Assembly: GCF_003086295.3 (NCBI RefSeq)
Contig: NC_092048.1
Span: 2,361,001 to 2,425,000, forward strand
Direction of reading: 5' to 3'
From: Arachis hypogaea
Lineage: Eukaryota; Streptophyta; Magnoliopsida; Fabales; Fabaceae
Length of the DNA stretch: 64,000 nucleotides
Part shown: positions 21,791-34,420 of the stretch, in pieces
How the letters are laid out: each line of letters opens with the position of its first letter
How positions within the stretch are numbered: the stretch's first letter is position 1
Notes under the pieces: generated by a model
Seen by the model: the letters and a program-made list of their open reading frames with translations, nothing else
The model's database searches: none
Told to the model about the DNA's origin: nothing
Position numbers and translations under genes: made by a program

Positions 21791-21869
21791 CATTTGCTCT
21801 CTCAATAAAATTTACCTAACATATATTCTTGTTATTTTAAATTTTTATTTAATCAATATAAAATAATAA

Positions 21870-23197
21870 TTAAAATTTTAAATTTTATATATTTTTAATA
21901 AAAAATTTAAATTTATAATATTAGCACATGCTGTTAAAACAAAAGATAGATAAATCCTTCTCAATATTTAAGGGGAATGTATAGTCGTATGCATGTTTTA
22001 ATAGGCGATCTCTCATTCATCGTAACTTGTGCCTACGTATTTTAGGAGTGGAAAGTAAATGATTACTTTAAGATGCAAGTTCCAATTACTATTTTACTGA
22101 AGAAATTAGATTATGACGTGTTCTATATATACTATATAGTGTCTATATATATTAAGTAATAAAATTGGTTAATAAAAATAAAAAAAATCTTTGAATGAAT
22201 AATAGGAAAATAAAAAATGTACAGAAAATATTATATATTAATAAAAGTACTCTCATTTTACAAAATTTATTTTCCAAAATTATTTCACAATTTTAATAAA
22301 ATTATTCTATAATTTTAATGGTATTTCATCGTAGTTCACCATATTTTATTAATATATAATATTTTTTATATATTTTTATATTCATATTTTTAAATAATTA
22401 TTTATATAATTAATAAAAATAATAATTATTTTTTATAATATAGTATTGCTTGATTAGATACAAATATAAAATTATTTCATACTTGCCGTGTAGTAAGAGT
22501 AAATTCAACAATTATACCTTTTACCACTTTTTAGAGTTGACCAATTTGATTCATAAAACTTTAATTTATGCTCATACATTATTGATCAGAGTTCTTAATT
22601 TCTATATCATCTTCCTTCTCTTCATTAGGGGATGAACATTAATATATTCTTATTTTTATTATGAATTTCGCTAGGGAACTAATGGAATATTTGTACAATG
22701 TGTTTAATGAACTATTTATTTGACTCAATATGAATTAAAAATTAAAGATTTAAGATAAAATACTATTAATTTTTCAAGCACAATACACTCATATTATCCA
22801 AAATAACCATTCGGTATCAGAAATAATAAACATCTAATATCCTATCGAATCGAACATCCCTATACTCTATTGTACACATACAGATACTCCATTGGCTCCT
22901 TATACTTTTTTTTTATATTTCAAAAGTATCTATAAATAAGAGTGTTTAAATTTAAATTGATCCAAATTAAACCGTTCATTTAATCAAATTCAAATTGAAA
23001 ATCGATTAAAATCGCACTAATTTATAATCGGACTGGTTAAATGCATGTATGGTTTTTATGGTAAGTAGACCTTTTAGTTGGGAAATTAATATTAATTTTA
23101 GTAATAACAGATTTTTTTGCATACTAGAAAAGGAAAATATATAACAAATTGGACAATAGACAAATATTTTAAATTAATTGACTATTGTATGTATAGC

Positions 23198-23239
<42 letters not shown>

Positions 23240-23500
23240 ATATATATGCTTATAATTTCATGAGAGGGTGAGTTAGTTTTATCTCTCAACATTTATATTT
23301 AAATAATTTTAAAAAGAATTGTAGGTACTATAAAAATGTTTTTTAATTATTGATAAAAAGAAACAAAATTATGAATATTTGAAATTTTATTTTAATGAGA
23401 CGGAAGAGTTTGGAGGAGTTGCATGGAAATTAATTGGGAATTGTCATGAAGAGAGAGAGAAAGAGAAAGCAGCCGAAAAACGTATGAAAAAGGTTGGGCC
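21870..23500. other. AT-rich intergenic stretch upstream of the P450 gene
   Basis: No gene seen. Around 22930-23040 the sequence has GATCCAAATTAAACC-type words resembling an end of the hAT-like family at 41052-41669. A TA microsatellite occupies about 23203-23247. Confidence 0.45.
23203..23247. repeat. (TA)n microsatellite
   Basis: Two TA runs separated by a short break, about 500 bp upstream of the CYP94-type gene. Confidence 0.85.
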
Positions 23501-23517
23501 ACAAGAAACAATAGAGT

Positions 23518-23523
23518 CACGTG
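23518..23523. promoter_or_regulatory. G-box CACGTG upstream of CYP94C1-like gene
   Basis: A perfect CACGTG, in context GTCACGTGGGC, lies about 125 bp upstream of the TATA box and 200 bp upstream of the start codon. G-boxes are bound by MYC2-type bHLH factors in jasmonate responses. Jasmonate induction would suit a jasmonoyl-isoleucine catabolic gene, but regulation is inferred from position only. Confidence 0.55.
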
Positions 23524-23645
23524 GGCAAAATTATAAGAAGAAAGGGAAAGCAATGACGTAGTAGAAGAGTAGCTACTTTGTGTAGCGCACGCGTTAATTA
23601 TGCCTCCTCCTCCTCCTTCTTAACCCCACTTGCGCTCTCTCTCTC

Positions 23646-23656
23646 TCTATATATAC
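23646..23656 (+). promoter_or_regulatory. TATA box of CYP94C1-like gene
   Basis: CTATATATACA follows a CT-repeat tract, about 65-75 bp before the ATG at 23721. Spacing fits a TATA box with a short 5' leader rich in AAAGAAACAAAG. Confidence 0.6.
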
Positions 23657-23720
23657 ATACCTAATATGTCCTCCCATCCCCCCAAATTCAACTAAAGAAA
23701 GAAACAAAGAAACAAGAAAG

Positions 23721-25235
23721 ATGGAGATGCTGCATATCATGACTACTTCAGCCATGTCCACAGCTCTCTTAGTCTCTTTCTTCACTTTTACACTTTTTTT
23801 TTCTGTCTTTTCATTTCTCCTCTTCATCTCTAGAATCAAGCCATGGTGTAATTGTGACACGTATCGCACCTATCTCAATATCTCTTGGACTATACACTTT
23901 CCAAACCTTTGCGACTGGTATACTCATCTTCTTCGTGCTTCACCCACCGGGACCATCCATCTCCACGTCCTCAATAACACTATTACATCCAATCCCGATA
24001 ACGTTCAGCACATCCTCAAAACTAAATTCCACAATTATCCTAAGGGCACACCTTTTTCTACTCTCCTTGGCGACCTTCTCGGCAACGGAATCTTCAACTC
24101 CGATGGCCATTTCTGGCAATTCCAACGCAAGATGGCCAGCCTTGAGCTCGGCAGCGTCGCCATTCGCTCCTATGCCCTCCAAATTGTCAACCAAGAGATC
24201 CAAACCAGGCTGATTCCTCTCCTCGAATCGGTTTCCGGCCAACAAAATAGATTGTTAGACATTCAAGACATCCTTAGAAGATTCTCTTTCGACATTATTT
24301 GTAAATTTTCATTTGGAATGGATCCTGAGTGTCTCATTTCTTCTTTGCCGGAGTCCAAATTGGCAGACAGCTTCGACCTCGCATCTAAGCTCTCAGCAGA
24401 GCGAGCAATGTCGCCATCACCGCTCATATGGAAGATGAAGCGATTACTCAATATTGGTTCGGAAAAAAAGCTAAAAGAAGCCATTGGAGTGGTAGACAAT
24501 GTGGCCATGGACATCATAAAGCAGAGGAGGAGGGAGATGGTGACTATGGCGGGTCTGAACAAATCAGACTTGTTGTCTAGATTCATGGAGTCCATCGAAG
24601 ACGACAAATACCTAAGAGACATAGTGATCAGTTTCTTGCTAGCGGGTCGGGACACAATCGCAGCAGCGTTGACCGGATTTTTCATTCTGCTTTCGAAGAA
24701 CCCGCATGTGGGGTCAACCATCCGGCAGGAGCTGGAGCGGGTGATGGAAGAGGATCAGGAATTACCCACCTTTGAGCAAATGAGGAGCATGCATTACCTG
24801 AATGGAGCGCTTCACGAGAGCATGAGGCTGTTCCCTCCGGTTCAGTTTGATTCAAAGTATGCTCAAGAAGATGACGTCTTGCCAGATGGCACTTTTGTCA
24901 GGAGAGGGAGTCGGGTCACTTACCACCCCTATGCTATGGGTCGGATGGACACTATTTGGGGCCCCGATTCCGCTCAGTTTCGACCCGAAAGGTGGTTGAA
25001 TACAGATGGTGTTTTCGTTCAGCAATGTCCCTTTAAGTACCCGGTTTTTCAAGCCGGGGTGAGAGTCTGTTTGGGAAAAGACTTGGCCTTGATGGAGATC
25101 AAGTCCATTGCCGCTGCCATTCTCCGCCGCTTTGATGTCCGGGTTGTTGGGCCTAATACGGAGCCCTGCTTCGCTCCAGGCCTTACTGCCACTGTGCGGG
25201 GCGGGTTGCCGGTTCAAGTTACCCAAAGGTGTTGA
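23721..25235 (+). CDS. CYP94C1: Cytochrome P450, CYP94C1-like (12-hydroxy-JA-Ile carboxylase)
   Basis: One uninterrupted exon of 504 residues, the usual length and gene structure for CYP94. An N-terminal hydrophobic anchor (about residues 8-36) targets the ER. P450 landmarks are the I-helix AGRDT (near residue 308), ExxR as ESMR (Glu366), FRPERW, and the heme loop [12 protein letters not shown] with Cys450. Sequences such as [17 protein letters not shown] and [14 protein letters not shown] fit CYP94C rather than CYP94A/B. CYP94C1 oxidises 12-hydroxy-jasmonoyl-isoleucine to the 12-carboxy form, switching off the hormone; substrate is inferred from family. The ATG at 23721 sits after a TATA box with leader and is the first in frame. 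No defects seen. Neighbours are transposon-rich spacer. Confidence 0.9.
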   Translation: MEMLHIMTTSAMSTALLVSFFTFTLFFSVFSFLLFISRIKPWCNCDTYRTYLNISWTIHFPNLCDWYTHLLRASPTGTIHLHVLNNTITSNPDNVQHILKTKFHNYPKGTPFSTLLGDLLGNGIFNSDGHFWQFQRKMASLELGSVAIRSYALQIVNQEIQTRLIPLLESVSGQQNRLLDIQDILRRFSFDIICKFSFGMDPECLISSLPESKLADSFDLASKLSAERAMSPSPLIWKMKRLLNIGSEKKLKEAIGVVDNVAMDIIKQRRREMVTMAGLNKSDLLSRFMESIEDDKYLRDIVISFLLAGRDTIAAALTGFFILLSKNPHVGSTIRQELERVMEEDQELPTFEQMRSMHYLNGALHESMRLFPPVQFDSKYAQEDDVLPDGTFVRRGSRVTYHPYAMGRMDTIWGPDSAQFRPERWLNTDGVFVQQCPFKYPVFQAGVRVCLGKDLALMEIKSIAAAILRRFDVRVVGPNTEPCFAPGLTATVRGGLPVQVTQRC

Positions 25236-28123
25236 TCATGATGGTCATGAGATCCAAAAAAAAAAGAACAATTATAATTATTGCACCATATTATTATGGA
25301 CTTATTTATAGATACACGGATATTATGTATATAATTTCGCAAATGAATTAATTAAAGGCAAGCCAGCTTTTTATTTTTAGTTTCAGTTGTAGATTTGGAA
25401 GTATATATAATTAAGTACATATATAGTATGCAAGAGCACATTGCATATTATTATATATATTTTGGAATTATTGCCTTCTTTCTTTGGGTTGTGCAAGCTC
25501 TACAAGCTTTTGGATTTGCTTCATTATGTCGAATGTGAGGAAGCTTTGAATTTGATAATTTGTCTTGAATTTAAATGTAGATCCCCCATGGATTGGGTAT
25601 TAGAAGAAAGTAACTGCATCTTTGCTTTGTTAAATTCGTATAATATAGTACATCAACATCAAGGGATATGTGAAAATGACATGCTTTAATTTAACCCACA
25701 CGTCACATCCATCCTATTTTGGCCTCATAATATTTTTCTTTTAAACTTGCAATATCTCTCTTTTTGTGAAACATTATTCATATACGTTTTGTATTAACAA
25801 TAGTACACAAATAGATTAATGATTAGATGAATGAAATATAGGTTTTATAACTCTTAATTGTAGCATTTATTTTTAATATTTTGGTTTCAACTTTATTTTT
25901 GGTAGTTAAACGGAGACTCCCCTTTATCTTTCTACTAAGCCCATCATTAGTCTATATCTTCTCATTAATTTTTGACAACAAAGTTAACTTGTGCTCCTTT
26001 AGCATAATGAGCTAATTAGTTTAGAGAAATATAGTCCAACAACAAGTGATAATTCATTGTCTTTAGGACCGGAGAATCTCTATCTAAAATTGTCAACAAA
26101 ATAAATAAATTACGATTGAATAGAGTTATGATGGTTTCCGCTTAATGAAATGATAGAATGATAGATGCTCATATTTTTTATTGTGAACTTAAGATATATA
26201 TTACGAATGTGGCAAACATTTGATGTTTTTCAATCGAATAAGTATCGATATTACTTAAGTCTTTAAAGAAGAAGAAAAAACTAATAACTGAAAGTATTAT
26301 TATTTTATAATTAATTAAAATAATTGACTATTGAAACTCCTTTTTGTGTTTAGACTTATATTTAAATCATTTGATACCTCTCTATTTTGTTGGCATCGAT
26401 CAACACAAAAACAATTTTCATCTTTCCTTTTTGTCATGTTGTAATAAAACGAGGTTCATCATTAGCGTTAGGAAACTTTTATCATATAATAATATTTTCA
26501 GACTGCGTATTTAATAAACAAAATTATTTTTTATTACAGTTTAAATAATCATAGGTTTATGTTGCGTGTTATTATATGTATTATGTACGATATATAATTT
26601 TATTCCAACCGACCACACACCACCCCATAATTCGTTGCCAAGTAGAGTGAGAATCATTGCATAAAAATTAATTGAGAACAATATTAAAAAAGTTGTGGCT
26701 CAATGTAGAGGGGAGCCGGTTTTAATATTTGTCAAATAATAAATAATATATAAAGTATAAAGTACCCCTAATCTCTTGTTTACATTTCCTATAATTGAGT
26801 GAGGAAAAGGAAATACACATAAATGGTACAGCCACACTTTCCTCTCCTATCTTCTTTTTTCCCTTAAAAATAAAAGATAATATTGGGATTTACGTAGTGA
26901 GGATTATAACAATGTTATCTTGTAATGTAGAGATTGAGAAAGATAAGGTGCACGCATGTTTGGATGAAGAAGAAAATTAAAGGATGATAATTGAGGAGAT
27001 GAGAGAAATGTGCTCCTAAAATTTCTCCTAATGTTTGCCATTATCAAGACAAGCTAAGTAAACTAATAAGGTAACAATTTCTCAGCGTGCATGTAATTTA
27101 ATTTTTAAAGTTATCTTGTCATCTTTCATCAATAATAATTATCTTGTTTAAATTTATAGGATTATACATTGTAACATTAAAATCATTATATAGTGATAAC
27201 AATTAATTACTTCCATGTCTTTACAATCTTTGTGTATTGTTGCATGTATCAAAGAGTCTCGCCTTTACTTAAACAGTTTATGAAAAGTAAGAGATACAAT
27301 GACATGGATAATATTTTTTTTTCTTTTTTAAAAAATGCAGCCGAAATAATAATAAAAAAAATACTTTTGGAAGCTTGTGGGATATAGAAAATTCGATTCC
27401 ATGTTCGGTGACCACACAAAGTCCCAAATCCATCCACCTTGATGAATAATGTCAAAGTGTTGGCACATGGAGGAAATCTAATTAATTTGTCTTCCTCTAT
27501 TATTATATCATTATTTAGTCTTGTATAACATGAAAATAGATTAATTTTCATGTGAACAATAATCCATGTGCTTGCTCTTTGTCAAAATGCGGAATTGTTT
27601 TTTTTTTTTTTGGGAGAAGAGGGGGGGGGGGGGGTTGTGAAAATTAAATTCGAGGCATTCGGAAACAAAGGTTTTGATGTAAGTGGAAAAAAGTAAAAAA
27701 AAAAACCATGCATTTGAATTATATTATGTTTCTAATAATATGTATATGCATTTTTTAGTAATAGAAAAAAAAAGAGTATTTCATGATCATTCGCTGTATT
27801 TGTCATTCTATTATTGGGTCTTATTCCTTTTCCCAAATGTTAAGATCACTACTGGGGGAGTGTTCCAACCAAAATTAATTAAAGCTCATTAGGTGTTCAC
27901 TAATTCACCTATTGGGTATTGGTTTCATTTGTTAGTATTGATACAGTGGTAGGTTGAAAATAAAAAATGCCATTCTTGAGTATCACTTCACAGGTAGTTT
28001 TAATAAATAATAATATGCAAATATTTCTTTACAAATAGTAGAAAAGACACTTACGCAAATGGCTGAAAACATCAATTAAACACGAATATTATTTTATGAC
28101 TCCTTATTACTTATTAGTAGAAT
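25236..28123. other. Intergenic stretch downstream of CYP94C1-like gene
   Basis: About 2.9 kb with no recognisable gene. A poly-A tract at 25255-25265 follows the stop codon. A poly-T run joined to a poly-G run lies at 27598-27634. Composition is less extreme than at 18.6-21.5 kb, but no element boundaries were found. Confidence 0.5.
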
Positions 28124-28126
28124 TTA

Positions 28127-28446
28127 GGGTCATTTGGGAAGCTTTACAACTATTTTTTTTGAATTTTTAACTTATAAAAAGTAATAATATTAATGTTTAG
28201 TATAATTTTTAAAATTAAATTGTAGTTTTTTAAAAAATTATTTAAAAACTTATAAAAAAAAGTTAAAAAAATGACTTCTCTCATAATATTACTATTATTT
28301 ATAATATTTCTATAAAATAAATACTTTTAAAATTAAAAATCTAAATATAAAATAATTTATTTATAAATTATTTTTAATATAATTATTTATTGTTTAAGTT
28401 ATTTTTTTAAAAATAACTTAATTAAGCTGTTTTTTTAAATTGGGCC
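28127..28446. mobile_element. Tourist-like (PIF/Harbinger) MITE
   Basis: TTA triplets (28124-28126 and 28447-28449) flank ends reading GGGTCATTTGGGAAGC and, reversed, GGCCCAATTTAAAAAAACAG. A 3-bp TTA duplication with GGGxC ends fits Tourist-like elements. The interior is AT-rich and partly self-complementary. Length is 320 bp. Confidence 0.65.
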
Positions 28447-28449
28447 TTA

Positions 28450-29226
28450 GTTTCCTAATAAAAATAGATTCTACTCATTCTAATAGCTAGCTAGTATTAA
28501 TATTATAAATAAATTAATAAATAGTATTAATGTCCTGAATTCAAAGTAATAGTTTGTAGTAACTAATTTTTTGCTTTAAGATCTTGAGCTTGGGACCACG
28601 TAGTTTTGTATTTTATTGTGGTGCTCCATCATGGTAGTTAATGTCCAGTTATAATAGATAGATGTATTAATTAATTTGACAGTGTAGTTAATTATATTCA
28701 AGTGACCTTTGATTCAAATTGGTTAAATCTGCAAGTCTAGGAGAACCTATACTGATACTTACACAAACAATAAAACCAGCAAGTAGTAGTTAGCCTGTAG
28801 TTTTCTGATTCCTGCAAAACCATGGATGGGGCACTCTGATTTTCAATCCCCTGCTTGCTCAATCAAGGTTAATTGAACTATTAATTTGGTCACATAAAAT
28901 TTTTAACAGGTTTATTTAATGTCCTATAGAGCATTATTTAAAAATTAAAATGAAAAACAAGTTTGTCTTAAAAATGTAAAATACACAAGTCCTGAATAGT
29001 ACACGAGACAAAGTAAAACTATAATTCTTTGAGTATTCTAATAATTAACCAATATCTCAGATAAGCAAAATGTATTTCTAAAAAGTAGAAAATGATTGCT
29101 CGTGTATGTATAGCTCATCTTATTAAATAGTAATGAAAGGAAATATTGGACTCAAACAAATAGTTGTTAAGGAGACAAAAATTAAAAAAAAAAATTTGTT
29201 TCGCGATAATATATGCTTATTAATTA
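28450..29226. other. Intergenic stretch
   Basis: No gene or bounded repeat seen between the Tourist-like MITE and the solo LTR. Confidence 0.5.
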
Positions 29227-29231
29227 ATTTT

Positions 29232-29680
29232 TGTTACGGCCCAGTCCAGCTAAGCGAAATTGTCACCTGGCCCAGGAAAAAACTGATCTGCGCGATCGGG
29301 TCAGAAGGTATAGTCCGCCGGATCTACGACCCGGACACGCGTCCTGGCTGACAGCTATATGACAGCTGTAGGAAGCAAAACTTTATGGAAGGAGGCCTCC
29401 CCTCGTGGGGCCCACCCACTGACAAGGTATATAAAGGGAGGGTCCTATCCGTCCTATCCCTCTCCCAAGGTACGTCACCACCACTTTTTCTCTCCACCAC
29501 TTGCACACCCACTGACTTGAGTGTCAGAGTGTCCTTGCAGGTGGCATCCCCCTCAACCCGCAAAGAATCTGGGAGGCCGGCCGCTCGCACTATTTATTTT
29601 CAGGACCCAAGCTGAAATAGAGACTCACTTTTACACCCGACCAGTTATCCCAAATCGTCCGGTACTCGACCTACCGAACA
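29232..29680 (+). repeat. Solo LTR, Tat-type, 449 bp
   Basis: It starts TGTTACGGCCCAGTCC and ends CTACCGAACA, and is flanked by perfect 5-bp duplications ATTTT (29227-29231 and 29681-29685). A TATA box (TATATAAA, 29428-29435) and the downstream TTGAGTGTCAGAGTGTCC and TTGCAGGTGG place the promoter and R/U5 boundary. The latter motif matches the 5' LTR at 7240-7609. No internal domains flank it, so it is a solo LTR left by LTR-LTR recombination. GC content is well above the surroundings. Confidence 0.9.
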
Positions 29681-29685
29681 ATTTT

Positions 29686-30498
29686 CATGTTAGAAACTAT
29701 GATGTGTCCATAGTTATTTAAACTAGAAATAAAATGGTAAACTTATTGGAATATGAAAATGAGGAAGAAAGGCATAACATGATAAATATTGAAAAGAAAG
29801 AAAGAAAGAGTTAAAAAAACACACATAATGTCTTTTTCTCTCCTTCTATGCTTATAATGAATTCTTCAAATAAAATAATATAAATATATTAATATAATCA
29901 CTCTTTAAACTATACTCCATGTGTTTATTGCCGACTATTAATTAGTATCGCAGCACTACATAATGGATTTTATAAGTAATCTTATATCATCATTTTAAAT
30001 TTTAATTATAGTATATCTCAATTCACAAATGGAGGTTAAGTTTAATTTGTTGGCTCCTAGGGGGAATAATCATACGCAACTCTATAATTTATAGTTGACC
30101 TAAGCTTTTGTCTCATGATGGTGAAGATGACATTATATTTTATAGGAGATCATAAATCATAACTGATAACTCATAAGAAAATGAAATGATTCAGATTCAC
30201 ATGCATTTGCTATATCATATAATATATTATTTAATTGAAGAGGGCTTTATTTTCTGTGGCAATCAATCAACTCACGAATAATATGGTCAGTCATATGTGG
30301 CTGAACGATGTTGTGCTTATACATAATATTATGAAATCTGATTGCATTTTGTCAAGCATTATTGTATGTAGTAGCAACAACCCAATTTTAAATGTCCCTG
30401 AAAAAGCAATCGAATGTAATATGTGAAGTTCTTTTTTCTAGCTATTTATTCTTCTCTTCAAACATCTCTAATTATCAAATCTACATTTTATTATTATT
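29686..30498. other. AT-rich spacer between two solo LTRs
   Basis: No gene seen. AT-rich, with an ATT microsatellite at its right end (30489-30503) next to the second LTR. Confidence 0.5.
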
Positions 30499-30503
30499 AT
30501 TAT

Positions 30504-30911
30504 TGTTGTTCTTTTTTGACAAGTCCTTTACTCTTACACATCCGAAAGAGTTTCGACCCGCACAAGAAGATGACCCGCGTATTGTTCTTTTTGGATGAAA
30601 ACCTGAATAGCTGGCATAAGCTTTTAAAGGAACGAGTCCGAGTCAAAAGACTCACTCGATTACAAGGTATAAATGAGAAAGGATCTACCCTTCTCTAAAG
30701 GTACGTTACTCTTATCTTAATTAAATGTCTCATTGTACGAACACTTATTTAATATTGGAATGTTTTTACAAGTGGCTTCACTCGCCGATCTACCAACGCT
30801 CGGGATAATATCTCCGTAAAGCTTGTGCTTAAATCCAGAAACATTCTCGATCAACCTGTTGCTCTTAACCCGAAGTCCATCCGATCCACAACTCTAGCGA
30901 ACAACTGAACA
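30504..30911 (+). repeat. Second solo LTR, diverged, about 408 bp
   Basis: It starts TGTTGTTC and ends CAACTGAACA, with ATTAT on both sides (30499-30503 and 30912-30916). The left copy lies in an ATT repeat, so the duplication is weak evidence. Inside, GGTATAAATGAG followed by CTCTAAAGGTACGTTA parallels GGTATATAAAGG ... CCAAGGTACGTCA in the LTR at 29232-29680, at similar spacing. It is the same kind of LTR, more decayed, in the same orientation. Confidence 0.65.
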
Positions 30912-30916
30912 ATTAT

Positions 30917-31953
30917 TATTTACATAATAACGCCTTTGAAATTTGAATAGTTATATAAATAGTATATGTGAAAGATGCATAAGAAACAATATTTGAATAG
31001 GTTAATATATATACAGCAAACAACAATTATTTAAGCTTTTGTTGGTCATAAAACGTGCGACAACAGGCATATGTTGTTTTCACGTTTGAACACACACCAC
31101 TTTAGGAATTAGTCCAATTTGGCATTGTTTATTATCTTAGTGGATTCATGTAACATAAATATATATAAAAAATAATTTGAGTGTTAGTAAGTTTAGGGCG
31201 TGAAACAACACTGAAACGTTATTCATTGATTCATTTACTCATTTTATTAAAAGAAATTAAGGTAGAGAAGAAAATTAAGGATGATTAACATTTAACAAGA
31301 ACACTGAACACATGACTTCCACACCGTTGCAGCATCTCTAAGCATTATATATGCCTGGCGGAAAATGTTAAATCTAGCATTCCTGCTTTTTGGTGTAAGA
31401 CTGTATAATGTATATCATCAGCTTATGTTGTTCTATAAAATAGTTCATTTTGCCGACTCTGTATGTATCATGGATTCATGTTTCTTTTCTTTCTTTTATA
31501 TTTTTTTGGGCTCAAATGAAAAGAAATACAAATTGTGTCTCTCTGCATAAAAGAGGGGGAGGTGGCAAATTATACAGCGCAAAAAACATAAAAGAGGAAT
31601 ATACCAAATGATTAATCAGATATTTTTTTTCCCTCTTGTTTGTCGATGAACCATTCAGATGACGAAATTCACCAAAAAAAAAAGAAATTAAAGAAATCAG
31701 TATTAAAGACATTGTGACCTAAAGTTCACAAAAAAGATATTTAGCATTAATACAAAAATATGAAGTCAAGAATGCATAACAGTTTAGTAAAAAATGGAAA
31801 TTCAAGAATAGTTAACTTGACTAAATGTAATATTTGAGAGTCCTTAGATAAAATTTAGTCAAATTAGTCAAATCATTTAACCGCTCTGAACTATCAGTTT
31901 CTTGTGAAGATAGCTGCATCTCAATTTTCACCTTAGTAAAAATAGAAGAATGC
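30917..31953. other. Intergenic stretch
   Basis: No recognisable gene. Short frames near 31365-31550 lack family features. Confidence 0.45.
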
Positions 31954-31955
31954 TA

Positions 31956-32103
31956 GGGGGCTATCAATTTTGGTGTTTTGTAACCATCAATTGGCCATCA
32001 ATAGTGGTTTTAATGATGTGAGATTATATCTAATGGTGGGAGATCACTCACTTTTGTTTTGATGGTTAAGTACTGGCCAGAAAACACAAAAATTGCTGGC
32101 CCC
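31956..32103. mobile_element. Short MITE with GGGGGCYAKCAATTTT ends
   Basis: Left end GGGGGCTATCAATTTTGGTG and, reversed, right end GGGGCCAGCAATTTTTGTG form inverted repeats of about 25 bp that continue imperfectly. TA dinucleotides (31954-31955 and 32104-32105) flank it, which would suit a Tc1/mariner-type duplication, though a longer duplication cannot be excluded. Length is 148 bp, no coding. It lies just upstream of the duplicated P450 promoter region. Confidence 0.7.
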
Positions 32104-32189
32104 TAGACTTTTCCGTAAAAATATTGATTGCGCTCTCCGATCCAGTCCCATACATTAATGGAGGAGGGGATGGTTTCTTCTTCATGAGC

Positions 32190-32329
32190 ATGACTGTTGC
32201 AGATGTTGTGGAGCCACGCGTGGCGCGATCATTGTGTATTTCAAATAAAATAATGAGGCACCGGCTCGCATTCCTCGTGTCTGGCTGCATTAAAATATTG
32301 ATTCTGCTCTGCGATGGAAGCAGTAATTA
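32190..32329 (+). repeat. Duplicated upstream region of CYP72A tandem pair (left copy)
   Basis: ATGAGGCACCGGCTCGC and the following sequence at 32253-32329 match 37770-37868 upstream of the intact gene, and TGCAGATGTTGT near 32197 matches 37553. The tandem duplication therefore included the promoter. The G-box CACGTG of the right copy (37567-37572) appears here as CACGCGTG. A further partial copy of ATTAATGGAGGAGGGG occurs at 32155-32170. Confidence 0.75.
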
Positions 32330-33514
32330 ATGGAGGAGGGGCTGTTTGTGATAGTGGTCGGACTACTGCTGGCGGTGGGAGGATGGAAGCTGCTGAACTG
32401 GCTCTTCCTGAGGCATAAGAAGCTTGAGACCCTTCTCCACGTGTCTATTCTCAAGCCGATCATGCTATCATCAAATTTGGTATATAATTTTGTTGGTTCA
32501 GGTGTTGATAACATGAAAAACTCATGGGATGGACAGGGAAGAATTCATTCTTTTGGGAAGGTCAGAGCATATTAAACAAGTTCTTACCAATAACCATTAC
32601 TTCAAGAAAGAGAAGCCTCATCTGATGTGATCAATAAATGGGAGGAGATGCTGTCTTCAGACATTGATGTATGGCCAAGAAGGAAAAACAATTTTTGAAG
32701 TCCTTACCAAGCAAGCTACACTTATAATGAGATTAAAATATGTTCACATCCCAGGATGGTGGTAATAAGACCATTTTAATTAAGTTCAAATCTATTCTAT
32801 TCTATTTAGGTTCTCATAGTGTGTTGCTAATGATGATTTATCTTGTAGGTTGCTTCCTAATAGTGTTAACAATAGAGAGATAGAAGCATCCATCGAATGG
32901 TGAGGAGGTTAACAAGAGTGACTTATTAGGGATACTTTTGGAAGAATGCAACACATTTTACCTTGCAGGCCAAGAAACCACAGCTGATTTGTTGGTATGG
33001 ACAATCCGGAATGGCAAACGCGTGCGAGGGAGGAAGTCTTCCAAGTCTTTGGCAACCCAAAGCCAGACAGTATATATAATTTGTTCTACTTTGTATAATT
33101 TATTGTGACATGTTGATTGATAACATAATTTTAAACATATATAGGTGACAATGATCTTAAATGAGGTGTTAAGGCTATACCCGCCGGTCCTTTTTTTCAT
33201 ATAAAGATGCAAAATCTATCACTACCTGCAGGAGTTAAGGTTACATTACCAATACTTTTGATCCACCATGATCGTGAATTATGGGGTGATGATGCAACAG
33301 AGTTCAAACCAGAAAGATTTTCAGAAGGAATTGCTAAAGCCACTATTTTCCATTTGGATGGGGGCCTAGAATATGCATCGCCCAAAACTTCTCCTTAATG
33401 GAAGCAAACATATTCTTCACATTTGAGCTCTGCCCTGCATATGCACATGCTCCACTCATTTTCCTTACTCTTAAACCAATGCATGGGGCCCAAATCATCT
33501 TACATAAATTGTAG
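32330..33514 (+). pseudogene. CYP72A-type cytochrome P450 pseudogene, internally deleted
   Basis: It aligns block by block with the intact gene at 37869-39710 from the same ATG (MEEGLFVIVVGLLLAVGGWK) to the same stop region (HKL then TAG at 33512-33514). At least eight internal deletions remove, among others, most of the end of exon 1, most of exon 2 with intron 2, the middle of exon 3, the start and middle of exon 4, and pieces of exon 5. In the heme loop the final Gly codon reads GCC (Ala) and the reading frame is lost. It cannot encode an enzyme. It is the left half of a tandem duplication that included promoter sequence. Confidence 0.9.
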
Positions 33515-34417
33515 TTTCAAGCCTTTGGAATCTCTACTTTCATACCAAGTGGCGCCTCCAGATTTATGTACATAGAATACAGATACTAGATATATTTGGT
33601 GGTGGAAGAATATTTGATCATTCTCTCTCACTTTTTCTCTATTTTCTGTACACTTTTACCATGTATTTAAATAGAGACAGAAAAAGAAATGCCTTGCATC
33701 TCTCTTTTTTTATAGAATAAAATAACTATTTATATCTATAAACTTTGTGAATGTTGACAAAAATATTTATCAAATAAAAAAATTAACGTTGTATCATGTA
33801 AGATGAGTTCTCTGTTTTAAAAGTATCCAAATTCTAATTTTTTATTAATTTTTTAATAAAATTTTTAAATTACTTTCGTTCTTTTTCTTTATCCTCAACT
33901 CTATCACTAAAATAACGAAGAGAACCCAAATACGGTGATAACAGTGCCAAAACCCTCCGCTTCCACCTAGTCACCTACACCGCAGACGACGAGGGATATC
34001 ATTGCTTCCTTCAAATCGAGTGTCTCTATCTCGTGGACTTCTGCCGGAAATAGCAATTTAAATGCGCACGTCAAAGCTACTGATAAGCAGGATTTTTTAG
34101 GAAGAGTGGCAGGAAAAGGGTGGAGAAGTGCAACACAGTAGAGTTTAAGTAATTCAAATAATGGACAACAATGAAAAACATAAACGTATACAAAAATTTA
34201 AACTATGAGCAACAAAGAATTAAATCCAAAACTAGAGAATCTAAAAACAGGAAAATTAAATAAAAAATTCAAATTCAGCATCCAAATTAAATTCATAATC
34301 ACATCAATAACAACCCACACTGAGAATGTAGTACACAAACTCAATTTCTATAATTTACATAACATAGTTATAAATGATAAAAGTTTATTACAATGTTACA
34401 TAGAAATTTCTAATTAC
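33515..34417. other. Spacer downstream of P450 pseudogene
   Basis: No gene. A more GC-balanced patch at 33940-34070 (CCTCCGCTTCCACCTAGTC) is unassigned and could be a transposon or exon remnant. Confidence 0.4.
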
Positions 34418-34420
34418 TTA

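Noticed and set aside
23379..23561. Short frame upstream of the CYP94C1-like gene
   Set aside because: Charged low-complexity peptide overlapping the G-box promoter region; no evidence that it is translated.
27598..27634. Poly-T joined to poly-G tract, with other poly-G runs at 3976, 46640 and 49860
   Set aside because: Could be biological, but homopolymers of this kind are also prone to sequencing or assembly error; no function argued.
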